64,000 nt of DNA, from contig NZ_VOBC01000001.1 in NCBI RefSeq assembly GCF_008369195.1, forward strand, positions 248,001 to 312,000, given 5' to 3'. A model generated the notes under the pieces. The model was not told where the DNA came from. It ran no database searches and saw only the letters and a list, made by a program, of their open reading frames with translations. The translations under genes were made by a program, and so were the position numbers. This stretch comes from Sporosarcina sp. ANT_H38. GTDB taxonomy: Bacteria > Bacillota > Bacilli > Bacillales_A > Planococcaceae. This document shows positions 43,773 through 51,381 of this stretch, piece by piece. Within the stretch, counting starts at the first letter, position 1, and each line of letters begins with the position of its first letter.

Positions 43773-45005
43773 ATGGGAAAAAGTACTGATCAAGTAAGCG
43801 TATGGTGCATTGTAAGTATGGCTTCAATTCCTCTTATCATGACGTTAGGAAATTCCATGCTTATTCCAGTGCTCCCGATACTAGAAGAAAAGGTCGGGAT
43901 CACCTCATTTCAGTCGAGCATGATCATTACAAGCTATTCAGTTGCGGCTATTTTTCTTATACCAGTAGCGGGCTATTTATCAGACCGCTTTGGTAGGAAA
44001 ATGGTGATATTACCGAGTTTAATCTTCGCTTTAATTGGTGGTCTGATTGCCGGGTTTGCTTCATGGAAATTGGAGGATCCATACACAATGATTATCGTTG
44101 GTAGGATCCTGCAGGGAATAGGGGCAGCTGGGGCAATGCCAATCATTTTGCCACTTGTGGGTGACCTTTATCAAGATGATGATGAAAAAATGAGTTCTTG
44201 TTTAGGAATTATTGAAACATCGAACACGTTTGGAAAAGTGTTAAGTCCAATCTTAGGTTCAATATTTGCAGCTATTTTATGGTTCCTTCCATTCTTCTCC
44301 ATTTCAGTGCTCAGTTTAATTGCTATTGCACTTATCTTTTTCTTTGTTAAAGTCCCGAAAGAAAAAGATGAACCAGTGAGTTTTAAGGAGTTTTTAAGTA
44401 ACACTAAAAAAGTGTTTAAGGTAGAAGGTAAATGGTTATATACCGTATTCCTTAATGGGGTCCTTGTTATGTTGATATTATTCAGTATGTTATTCTTTTT
44501 ATCAGAAAACCTTGAAAAAGTTCATCATATAGAAGGCATTAAGAAAGGTTTTGTTTTGGCCATTCCGCTATTATTACTTTGTATTGCTTCGTTTATCTCC
44601 GGTCGAAAAATCAAAGGCAATGCAAAGACGATTAAAAAGATAATGATTATTTGCTTGATCGCAATGTCCGCAAGCGTTGTTTTCGTAGGCTTTACAAGTG
44701 AAAAACTGGTCCTTCTGTTAGTTGTCACGAGCATAGTAGGCATTGCAATTGGCGCATTATTGCCTGCACTTGATGCTATTATTACAGAAAACATAAAAAA
44801 AGAGTTAAGGGGCACAGTTTCTTCTTTTTATAGCTCGGCGAGATTTGTCGGTGTTGCAGCAGGCCCACCTATTATGTCACTCGCTATGAAAAACTTTCTT
44901 AATGTCAGCTATATTACAGCAGGTATATTGGGGATTATCCTATTGTTCGTCGTCATTAAGTTCATCAAAGTCGAGGAAATTGAAAAAATGAATAAAATAG
45001 CGTGA
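43773..45005 (+). CDS. MFS drug/metabolite efflux transporter (DHA1 type)
   Basis: A 410-residue transporter with 12 membrane segments. Motif A GYLSDRFGRKMVI (about 70-82) and motif C-like GIIETSNTFGKVLSPILGSI (about 145-165) support the 12-segment drug:proton antiporter group. The ATG at 43773 follows GAGGTG closely; a GTG six bases upstream overlaps that site. Substrate unknown. Confidence 0.88.
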   Translation: MGKSTDQVSVWCIVSMASIPLIMTLGNSMLIPVLPILEEKVGITSFQSSMIITSYSVAAIFLIPVAGYLSDRFGRKMVILPSLIFALIGGLIAGFASWKLEDPYTMIIVGRILQGIGAAGAMPIILPLVGDLYQDDDEKMSSCLGIIETSNTFGKVLSPILGSIFAAILWFLPFFSISVLSLIAIALIFFFVKVPKEKDEPVSFKEFLSNTKKVFKVEGKWLYTVFLNGVLVMLILFSMLFFLSENLEKVHHIEGIKKGFVLAIPLLLLCIASFISGRKIKGNAKTIKKIMIICLIAMSASVVFVGFTSEKLVLLLVVTSIVGIAIGALLPALDAIITENIKKELRGTVSSFYSSARFVGVAAGPPIMSLAMKNFLNVSYITAGILGIILLFVVIKFIKVEEIEKMNKIA

Positions 45006-45206
45006 AAAAAGCTAGTCGGTGGTCATGAAGGATAGGAAGGTTTACATGACCAGGAACATATCAAGTAGGGGAGCATGATGTTGCTAGAGCGTAACCTTGA
45101 TTTACAGTCGCAGTGTTATATTGCTTGAAAATTCCTTTGGACCTGAGTGGATTCAGGTGGCAAATATAATTGGAGTACAATACGAAGAAGAATTATAATA
45201 GAAATA

Positions 45207-45240
45207 ACAGCCACCAACTCGATTGAGGGGGTGGCTGTTC
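45207..45240 (+). terminator. Intrinsic terminator
   Basis: ACAGCCACC-AACTCGATTGAGG-GGTGGCTGT followed by TCTT; behind the coding remnant after the MFS gene. Confidence 0.65.
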
Positions 45241-45394
45241 TTAGCTAAAAGTCGTGCATCTATCCACTTTTTTATAGTCCCTCAATACAAACCCCAGAAA
45301 TGCCCTCAATCACGCGACCACTTAAGATTTAAGCCTGACCGCTGAGCTATCAGTCTTATGGCTTCAATTACCCATTTTAATGCGTTATTCGTAA

Positions 45395-45530
45395 ATTCTG
45401 GCCACACTCATTGGGGAGGAATTGCAGTTCATTCTTCCTTTGGCATTCCATTGTGGTTAGTCGCCTGTTGCCTCCCTATAGATTAAGATATTTCGGTATT
45501 GGTTTAGGAACCGTTCAACCCTAAGTGGTC
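45395..45530 (+). mobile_element. Worn fragment of the dispersed element (copy H)
   Basis: Retains TATTCGTAAATTCTGGCCACAC, GGGAGGAATTGCAGTTCATTC, TTGTGGTTAGTCGCCTGTTG and ATTTCGGTATTGG, all recognisable parts of the left-to-middle section, but no terminal repeats. Confidence 0.5.
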
Positions 45531-45553
45531 AATAAGTAATAGTACTCGGGACG

Positions 45554-45582
45554 CTAACGGGTTCGGTTGATGAGGAGAGAAA
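45554..45582 (+). repeat. Inverted repeat, left member (pairs with 46857-46884)
   Basis: TAACGGGTTCGGTTGATG then AGGAGAGAAA. The reverse complement, lacking only two bases, is at 46857-46884, so a 1.3 kb segment with the nucleotidyltransferase gene is bracketed. Confidence 0.65.
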
Positions 45583-45775
45583 TGCTTAAAATGTAAATAA
45601 CGCCCTAATTAGCATAGCTTCAAATAACAAGTTAGCAGGTTAAATGGCAAGTGAAAACGCTCAGTTTTGGTTTGCTTTTTTATAAATCTTATTGAATGAA
45701 AACCTCCGTTTGTTGAATAAGAGGAATGACGTTTCCTTCAAAATTGCGCCAGATAACTGATGAATGATTTCACAA

Positions 45776-46189
45776 TTAATTTAAAAACTTTACTACACTG
45801 GAAAATGTATCTTCCTTTTCAACTAGGACTTTAAAGCCTGTTGTAACAACACTTTTTGTTCTTTCATCAAGTGGTTCTATTACCCACTTGTCTGTCACAA
45901 CTCCATATTCCACCTCTAATTCATTATCATAAATAATTCTTAAGAATGTAACAATACCCCAATCTTCATGTGTAATGCTCTTAATGGTGCCGTAATAAAA
46001 ATCATTTTGGATAGTAATTACTGTAAGGTCTTTGTTTGTTGAAATAATGGTTAAATCAACGTCTGATTTTGAATGAAAATCACCTCGTGCAAATGAACCC
46101 AATATTCCAACACCCTTTATATGGTTTTGGTTATTAGACCACTCTTTGAAATTAATGAAAAATTCAATTGCTCTCTCTTTTAGATTCAA
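45776..46189 (-). CDS. Nucleotidyltransferase-fold protein
   Basis: A 137-residue protein. GILGSFARGDFHSKSDVDLTII (about 29-50) is the polymerase-beta nucleotidyltransferase motif GS-x-DxD; a third acidic residue may be the Glu in ELEVEYGVV (about 93). Similar small proteins include aminoglycoside nucleotidyltransferase-like enzymes and the MNT partner of HEPN toxins. No HEPN gene adjoins, so a toxin-antitoxin role is unsupported. TTG at 46187-46189 follows AAGGGGGA. It lies between inverted repeats in decayed surroundings. Confidence 0.7.
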   Translation of the reverse strand: MNLKERAIEFFINFKEWSNNQNHIKGVGILGSFARGDFHSKSDVDLTIISTNKDLTVITIQNDFYYGTIKSITHEDWGIVTFLRIIYDNELEVEYGVVTDKWVIEPLDERTKSVVTTGFKVLVEKEDTFSSVVKFLN

Positions 46190-46372
46190 TAGTAATCCCC
46201 CTTGAAATCATTTCACGTTCTGCTAACTAAATTCTTATTCAATAATATAGTCCGATCGAAATGTAGTCCTTATATACCGATTTCGCCTTATAAAATAATA
46301 AGTTATTAGTCTATTGTGAGTTATATTTTTTTCCATTTAAACTTTTAAATAAAAACATTCCGTTTAATCAAA

Positions 46373-46536
46373 TACATAGGTTACAGCAATCACAGTGATA
46401 GCAAATACAATTTCAGATGATGAATGAGGTGTATAATTCAACGAACTAAACCAAATTAATTTAAGAAATAAAGCAATCCCTCAAATTGCAAATAGTACTG
46501 ACAATAATAACTTTGAAAAAATCCCTCTTTATCCAT
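46373..46536 (-). pseudogene. Degraded small membrane protein gene
   Basis: On the minus strand an ATG at 46534-46536 opens MDKEGFF, and a different frame reads KLLLSVLFAI-stop-GIALFLKLIWFSSLNYTPHSSSEIVFAITVIAVTYVFD. A frameshift and a nonsense codon would be needed to restore a two-segment membrane protein. Family not recognised. Confidence 0.3.
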
Positions 46537-46856
46537 CTATCTATATTAAACTAAATGGTCCGTTTGTAGAATATAGATTAATCTAAATTCTTTCACAATC
46601 TATATTTAGATTACCATAAAAACTCCAATTTTCTCCAAGAAATAAGTTCACGAACTACTTATGGTATATTAATTCGTAGCGCTTTTAGCGTAAGTGTTAA
46701 CATCATCGCAAAAATTAATGTGGTGTCTTGAATTAGTGTGCGTATTGATGTCCTAATTAGTTTGTTAAATCCATTAAAGCTTTGATGTAACAACGAAAAA
46801 AGGAGACACCAATTCATATGCGAATTATGTCCCCCTATTGAGTTGTTACTCAATGT

Positions 46857-46884
46857 TTTCTCTCCATCAACCGAACCCGTTACG
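46857..46884 (-). repeat. Inverted repeat, right member (pairs with 45554-45582)
   Basis: TTTCTCTCCATCAACCGAACC with CGTTA following; reverse complement of the left member except for a two-base gap. Followed by GGGACGCCTAGTGTTTTATTAA, whose second half also ends repeat copy F. Confidence 0.65.
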
Positions 46885-46959
46885 GGACGCCTAGTGTTTT
46901 ATTAAATTGTTTCCTGGTTAATGTTGGTTAATTTACATTAGTGACTTAAACAGTTAGCG

Positions 46960-47265
46960 TTAATTTTTCTTTCTTGAAAGACGTTCGATTTCATCTGTTA
47001 GGATAAAGGCAAGATCATCATTGCCGAAGAGTTGCAGGACATCAAGCATTGTTTCGTTATCAATGTCGATTTCTTCTTCGTATTTTGCTTCTTCAATTAT
47101 TTTTTTCATAGTCACATTTTCTTGTTGGTCTGGGTATGCGCGGCTATATAACTCATGCGGATTCACTTCATTATTAGCACACCATTGTACAAACAAACGA
47201 ATCATCAGTTGTTCATCCTGCTGATATTTTTGAATGACTTGTTCATCAATGCTTTTAAATTCCAT
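46960..47265 (-). CDS. Conserved-type hypothetical protein, 101 residues
   Basis: A small acidic cytoplasmic protein (MEFKSIDEQVIQKYQQDEQLMIRLF ... WCANNEVNPHELYSRAYP ... DNETMLDVLQLFGNDDLAFILTDEIERLSRKKN). Entirely helical in appearance, with no membrane segment. AAGGAGC precedes the ATG by nine bases. It resembles short uncharacterised proteins of Bacillus genomes, but no function is known to me. Stands alone. Confidence 0.65.
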   Translation of the reverse strand: MEFKSIDEQVIQKYQQDEQLMIRLFVQWCANNEVNPHELYSRAYPDQQENVTMKKIIEEAKYEEEIDIDNETMLDVLQLFGNDDLAFILTDEIERLSRKKN

Positions 47266-47447
47266 GTTAGTTAGCTCCTTTTAAGTGCTCTTCTCATAAG
47301 TATATACGAAATGTGAGACTTCTAAGTGATATAAACAAGGAACAGTGATTTATTAATGAATGTTAGTGTATATATGTTGAACAAAAGAATTCCATTGAAG
47401 TCGCAACGGCGTTAGGGCCCTTCACTCAGTTATATCGGTATACATAT

Positions 47448-48055
47448 TTTCAATAGCACATCTGTTAACAAAAGTAACCAGTAAATAACTTGATTAGCCC
47501 CCTGAGTTCTACTTATATAGTCGAACGCTTTGGATTGAATGACTTCTTTCGGTAATCGTATGGCTGTCATTCATCCGTCGTGCTCCAAATGCATAAGTAC
47601 ACAGAGGCTGAAGATTTTTTGGACGAAAGAATAGCTGGCTTTTTACCGGGAGAAAAGCCGTCAAAGATGCAATTTTGGCGGCTGATGCTTTCTCTATGGT
47701 TTTTTCTAACTAATTTAAAAAAAGTGTCACTGTCTATAAGGCATCACAAGCTTAGATGCATACTCTTTACTAAAAGTAAGCGTACAACGTGCAAGAGTGC
47801 CCGGAATTGTATCTTCGGGCACTCATGATTTCTATAGAAAGTCATCTATTCGTTTCTTCTAAAGCAACTGCATTTTTCACTTAAACATTGTAGGAATGCG
47901 ATAGGCAACTAGCCACACATGCCCCTCGGTAAATATGTCGTGATTATTTTGCCGAAAGCGAGCCGGAAATGGTCCAGTAAAAATGGAAGTTATCAAACCC
48001 TTCTCACTAGTATTTTGTATGAATAAATGGCTAATCAACAGACGTGATTCAATAG
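47448..48055 (-). mobile_element. Dispersed hairpin-module element, copy I, with 9-bp target duplication (8/9)
   Basis: Element 47457-48046, right-to-left: begins CACATCTGTTAACAAAAGTAACC and ends TGGCTAATCAACAGACGTG. Flanks TTTCAATAG (47448-47456) and ATTCAATAG (48047-48055) differ at one base. Modules: right block without the GTAGGGATGCGAC hairpin; AGCCGTCAAAGATGCAATTTTGGCGGCT (47656-47683); GAGTGCCCGGAATTGTATCTTCGGGCACTC (47795-47824); GTAGGAATGCGATAGGCAAC; left block. Confidence 0.87.
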
Positions 48056-48088
48056 ATCGTTCATTTCACGAAAGAGGTGTATGGAGTC

Positions 48089-48460
48089 ATGAAAGAAATA
48101 ATTATTATTGGTATTGTGTTAATTATTGCTGGGTGGTTGGGAGAGCGAGTTCTGAAAAGGAAGCTAAATATAACAAAGAAGACGAATACTATGGACGATC
48201 GGGCAAAAAAAATACAATTTTTCGCGTTAGGGATACTTATGATGGGCTGTATCATTGGCTCTGTGACTCTAGTTACTGAGAATGAAAGTTTTAACATGTT
48301 TTATATTATGGTGCCTTATTTCATCGTAGTATCTATGGTGAGAGGATTTATGGATTGGAAATTCAACCAGCCATCAAAGCAATGGATTCTACAAATCTAT
48401 GCAGTATTTCTGTATTGCATATTAATGATAGCTATTTTTTGGATTGATCTACTTAAATAA
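48089..48460 (+). CDS. Four-segment membrane protein, DUF4181-like
   Basis: A 123-residue membrane protein with hydrophobic segments at about 2-18, 43-62, 70-87 and 100-121. The opening IIIIGIVLIIAGWLGERVLKRKLNI resembles DUF4181 members in Bacilli. ATG at 48089 chosen over one four codons earlier because GGAG lies closer and GAGGTG at suitable range. Function unknown. Confidence 0.55.
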   Translation: MKEIIIIGIVLIIAGWLGERVLKRKLNITKKTNTMDDRAKKIQFFALGILMMGCIIGSVTLVTENESFNMFYIMVPYFIVVSMVRGFMDWKFNQPSKQWILQIYAVFLYCILMIAIFWIDLLK

Positions 48461-48502
48461 AAGATATCAAATACGCGAGAGTATTTAACTACATAAAGTT
48501 AA

Positions 48503-48540
48503 AAAGGACAAGAATAGGAGAACTCCCTTGTCCTCATGTA
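48503..48540. terminator. Terminator between convergent genes
   Basis: AGGACAAG-AATAGGAGAACTCC-CTTGTCCT with an inner GGAG/CTCC pairing; the T run is best on the minus strand, serving the gene at 48548-48991. Confidence 0.75.
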
Positions 48541-48547
48541 AGATTAT

Positions 48548-48991
48548 TTAAATTTTATTGCTGATGATAAATTGAACAATCCAATCCACGTCGATTGGAC
48601 CATCAACGACTTCGTAATAGAGTGAAGAGTTTTGGATGATTAGATCTTCATTTACAACAATGCTAAAATTGTTTCCATTTTTATCTGTTAAATTAATTTT
48701 GAACTGATCAATATTATCGACTCTATTGATTTTATTAGGCTTTAATTTCCGGACGTGATAATCTTGAAGAAATTCAAGTAAGCTTTCAATTTCGGACGCA
48801 TCATCGACATTCCAAATTTTTGGGGCGGCCCCTGAAAGTGATGGTTCCGAAAAAGTCAGTAAACTAAACGGAGATTCCGTGACGCCAAGAACCTTCGTAA
48901 CCTCTTTCTTATCATAGCCTAGGAAAAGTTGGATCATTGCATATGTGCCCATAATCATAACAGCAATCAATAATAATGCCCTTATTTTCAT
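48548..48991 (-). CDS. Membrane-anchored uncharacterised extracellular protein
   Basis: A 147-residue protein with an uncleaved-looking N-terminal hydrophobic segment (ALLLIAVMIMGTYAMIQLFLG, about 4-24) and a soluble remainder with alternating beta-like strands (DQFKINLTDKNGNNFSIVVNEDLIIQNSSLYYEVV). AGGAGGAA precedes the ATG. No family recognised; probably faces the outside. Confidence 0.6.
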   Translation of the reverse strand: MKIRALLLIAVMIMGTYAMIQLFLGYDKKEVTKVLGVTESPFSLLTFSEPSLSGAAPKIWNVDDASEIESLLEFLQDYHVRKLKPNKINRVDNIDQFKINLTDKNGNNFSIVVNEDLIIQNSSLYYEVVDGPIDVDWIVQFIISNKI

Positions 48992-49115
48992 GTTCTATTC
49001 CTCCTATAATTCATTTCTTTAGTATACGCGGATGAAGATGTAGGAAATCATGCTTGTACCTTAGTAATCTATGCAATGTCATACAGAAAAATTTCTAGAA
49101 AGGGGATATTATCAA

Positions 49116-49844
49116 ATGTTTTTGAAAAAAATAACGCTTCTTCATAAAGAGACGCTATCAGAGAAGGAGTATCCATTTTCTATACCTTCAATTCAATCGT
49201 TAACGGAATTGGATCTAACAAATAGTGTTACCTTTTTTGTTGGAGAAAACGGTTCAGGGAAATCGACGTTGCTTGAGGGGATTGCGGATTTATGTGGGTT
49301 TAATGCGGCAGGTGGAGGTAGGAACAATACGTATGAAGTGGATGCTTCTGAAAGTGCATTAAGTGAGTATCTACGTTTGTCGTGGATGCCAAAAGTGACA
49401 AACGGATTTTTTTTACGGGCGGAATCTTTTTATCATTTTGCCTCACACGTTGATGAAATGGCGAAAGAACCCTATGGCTCCTATCGTGATTACGGAGGGA
49501 AATCATTACATCATCAGTCACATGGGGAATCATTTCTGTCATTATTTTTAAATCGCTTCAATGGAAAAGCGATTTACTTACTCGATGAGCCGGAAGCCGC
49601 ATTATCACCGCAAAGGCAGCTGGCCTTTCTTCGTATCATGCATGATCTTGTCCGGGAAGAAAATTGTCAGTTCATCATTGCAACACATTCGCCCATAATT
49701 TTAGGTTATCCCGATGCAACAATCTTAAGTTTTGATGATGGGGAAATAAAGGAAACTGAATATGAAATGACTGAGCACTATCAAATCACAAAATATTTCC
49801 TAGATCATCGAGAAAAGTTTCTGAAAGATATTTTAGAGGATTAA
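49116..49844 (+). CDS. Stand-alone AAA ATPase (ABC/Rad50-like, YhaN/YbjD class)
   Basis: A 242-residue P-loop ATPase: Walker A VGENGSGKSTLLEG (about 42-55), ABC-like signature SHGESFLSLF (about 142), Walker B AIYLLDEPEAALSP (about 158-171) and H-switch IIATHSPIILGYPDA (about 192-206). No transmembrane partner and no long coiled coil, so not a transporter. Proteins of this shape occur as predicted ATP-binding proteins of unknown role. The ATG at 49116 follows AAGGGGA. It is followed by a thioesterase-like gene, which may be only a neighbour. Confidence 0.8.
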   Translation: MFLKKITLLHKETLSEKEYPFSIPSIQSLTELDLTNSVTFFVGENGSGKSTLLEGIADLCGFNAAGGGRNNTYEVDASESALSEYLRLSWMPKVTNGFFLRAESFYHFASHVDEMAKEPYGSYRDYGGKSLHHQSHGESFLSLFLNRFNGKAIYLLDEPEAALSPQRQLAFLRIMHDLVREENCQFIIATHSPIILGYPDATILSFDDGEIKETEYEMTEHYQITKYFLDHREKFLKDILED

Positions 49845-49901
49845 TGATTTGTCGGAATGTTATAATGATTAAGTAGGAATGTGGAATGGGGGATGACTGG
49901 G

Positions 49902-50384
49902 ATGAAAAAAGAAATAGTACGTGCAATTCAAGATGATTATCCGGGTGATTTTGCTTGGTGTTTCGGTTGTGGTCGCTTAAATGAAGATGGTTACCATTTC
50001 CGAACAGGGTGGCAAGGGGAAGAGACGGTAACGTATTATGAACCGTCACCAAAACATATTGCGATTCCAGGATTTGTCTATGGTGGGTTGATTGCATCGT
50101 TTGTTGATTGTCATGGGACGGGTTCTGCTGCACTTGCGCTGCATCGAAAAAACGGGCACGAGCCAGGCAGTGGTGAAGAACCACCACGTTTCGTCACAGC
50201 GTCGTTGAACGTGAATTATATGAAACCAACTAAGCAGGGTGCTTTGTTAAAAGCTGTTGGACAAGTGGAAGAAATTCATCCGAAGAAATTTAAGGTGTCT
50301 GTCGAAGTATTTGCGGATGACACAGTTGTTGCAACAGGGGAAGTTGTTGCGGTTGTCATGCCAGCAACATTTGCGAACAAATAA
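49902..50384 (+). CDS. Hotdog-fold thioesterase, PaaI-like
   Basis: A 160-residue hotdog protein. CFGCGRLNEDGYHF near residue 20-33 and HIAIPGFVYGGLIASFVDCHGTGSA (about 52-76) are the typical substrate segment and hotdog helix; ASLNVNYMKPTKQG follows. The ATG at 49902 has GGGGGA seven bases before it; two earlier in-frame starts lack spacing. Probably hydrolyses acyl-CoA thioesters in the cytoplasm. Confidence 0.82.
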   Translation: MKKEIVRAIQDDYPGDFAWCFGCGRLNEDGYHFRTGWQGEETVTYYEPSPKHIAIPGFVYGGLIASFVDCHGTGSAALALHRKNGHEPGSGEEPPRFVTASLNVNYMKPTKQGALLKAVGQVEEIHPKKFKVSVEVFADDTVVATGEVVAVVMPATFANK

Positions 50385-50400
50385 TGGGTTATGTAAATAT

Positions 50401-50434
50401 GAAAAGCTGATTGCCACGCGCAGTCGGCTTTTTT
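50401..50434 (+). terminator. Intrinsic terminator after the thioesterase gene
   Basis: AAAAGCTGA ... TCGGCTTTTTT, stem with one wobble pair followed by a T run. Confidence 0.7.
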
Positions 50435-50459
50435 AATGAACTCAAAAAACAATAGACAT

Positions 50460-50505
50460 GAAACCATTTGGTTGCATATAATTATATATGTAACCAAATG
50501 GTTTC
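50460..50505. promoter_or_regulatory. Operator palindrome upstream of the SRPBCC-ArsR operon
   Basis: GAAACCATTTGGTT (50460-50473) and its exact reverse complement AACCAAATGGTTTC (50492-50505), separated by 18 bases of A/T-rich promoter-like sequence. A 14-bp perfect dyad over the promoter, 24 bases before the first gene, is what an autoregulated ArsR-type repressor would use. Confidence 0.75.
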
Positions 50506-50529
50506 ACTTAAAATTCGGGAGGTCTTTAT

Positions 50530-50955
50530 ATGTCAATTAATGAAAATGAACGTTTCGCCGAAGTGAAAAAATATATAAGCATTAACGCTCCAATCGGAAA
50601 AGTTTGGGGATATGTCGCTACAGCTGAAGGAATTGGTGCTTGGTTTATGCCGAATGATATGCAACCAATCGAAGGAAAAGAGTTTATCCTACAAGCAGGA
50701 CCGTGGGGCAATTCGGTGTGTAAGGTGACGGAAGTGAATCCACCAAATCGCTTATCTTTTGAGTGGGGAGAGGAATGGCTGATCACGTTTGAGTTGAAAG
50801 AAAAAGAAGGTCAGACCGAATTAACACTGATTCACGCGGGATGGAAAGAAGAAAGTCAAACGGAGTTTGGTGAATCACATGCATTGGTGCGTTCACGAAT
50901 GTCTGGCGGATGGGATGGGCTCATACAGAAATTGAAACATGTAGTTGAAAGCTAA
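50530..50955 (+). CDS. SRPBCC/AHSA1-domain protein
   Basis: A 141-residue START-like lipid- or ligand-binding domain (AHSA1 family): KKYISINAPIGKVWGYVATAEGIGAWFMPNDMQPIEGKEF and RLSFEWGEEWLITFELKEKEGQTELTLIHAGW are characteristic. GGGAGGT precedes the ATG. It ends one base before the ArsR start, so the two are translated together. Pairs of this kind are common in Bacilli; the ligand is unknown. Confidence 0.85.
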   Translation: MSINENERFAEVKKYISINAPIGKVWGYVATAEGIGAWFMPNDMQPIEGKEFILQAGPWGNSVCKVTEVNPPNRLSFEWGEEWLITFELKEKEGQTELTLIHAGWKEESQTEFGESHALVRSRMSGGWDGLIQKLKHVVES

Positions 50956-51291
50956 ATGACTGAGGAGTACCAACAGTACGACGTTTTTCAAGCAATCGCT
51001 GATCCGACTCGACGCCGATTGCTTGAACTGCTCGCAGGTAAAGAATTATCAATTTCAATAATGAGTAGCCATTTTACAATGAGTAGAACTGCTGTAACGA
51101 AGCATCTGCTTGTTTTAGAATCAGCTGGACTAGTTGTTGCACGAAAAGTGGGGCGTGAAAAGTTATATTGTTTGGAAGCCGAGCCGCTACAAAAATTGCA
51201 AACATGGCTTACCTTCTGTGAACAGTTTTGGGATAACAAACTTTCAATACTTAAACATGTGGCTGAAAATGCTCAAAACGAAGATAAATAA
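50956..51291 (+). CDS. ArsR/SmtB-family transcriptional repressor
   Basis: A 111-residue winged-helix protein: DVFQAIADPTRRRLLELLAGKELSISIMSSHFTMSRTAVTKHLLVLESAGLVVARKVGREKLYCLEAEPLQKLQTWL is the ArsR pattern seen here across residues 7-85. It lacks the usual CVC metal-binding motif, so it probably responds to something other than metal or is constitutive. Directly follows the SRPBCC gene; likely binds the palindrome upstream of that gene. Confidence 0.88.
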   Translation: MTEEYQQYDVFQAIADPTRRRLLELLAGKELSISIMSSHFTMSRTAVTKHLLVLESAGLVVARKVGREKLYCLEAEPLQKLQTWLTFCEQFWDNKLSILKHVAENAQNEDK

Positions 51292-51327
51292 TATTGAATT
51301 CAGCAACTCTACTACTAAAAGAGAGAA

Positions 51328-51362
51328 GAAAAGCGTGATTAGTTCATTAATCGCGCTTTTCT
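51328..51362. terminator. Bidirectional terminator
   Basis: GAAAAGCGTGATTA-GTTCAT-TAATCGCGCTTTTC between convergent genes (ArsR and erythromycin esterase-like). Confidence 0.85.
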
Positions 51363-51381
51363 TTTGCTTGCTATTACAACC

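Larger units (their letters stand above)
45006..45775. other. Decayed intergenic region
   Basis: No intact gene. It holds a 26-codon remnant (ILLENSFGPEWIQVANIIGVQYEEEL, ending near 45198), a terminator ACAGCCACC ... GGTGGCTGT (45207-45240), a tRNA-like fragment on the minus strand (45301-45361), a worn piece of the dispersed element (about 45395-45530) and the left member of an inverted repeat (45554-45582). Confidence 0.6.

Noticed and set aside
45776..46189. Nucleotidyltransferase as an antitoxin of a HEPN/MNT toxin-antitoxin pair
   Set aside because: No adjacent HEPN-like gene is present; surrounding frames are broken membrane protein remnants.
46659..46853. 64-codon minus-strand frame near the right inverted repeat
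   Set aside because: No plausible ribosome site and no family resemblance.
47580..48279. Short reading frames inside element I (82 and 98 codons)
   Set aside because: They run through hairpin modules shared with other copies where the frame is not conserved; judged non-coding.
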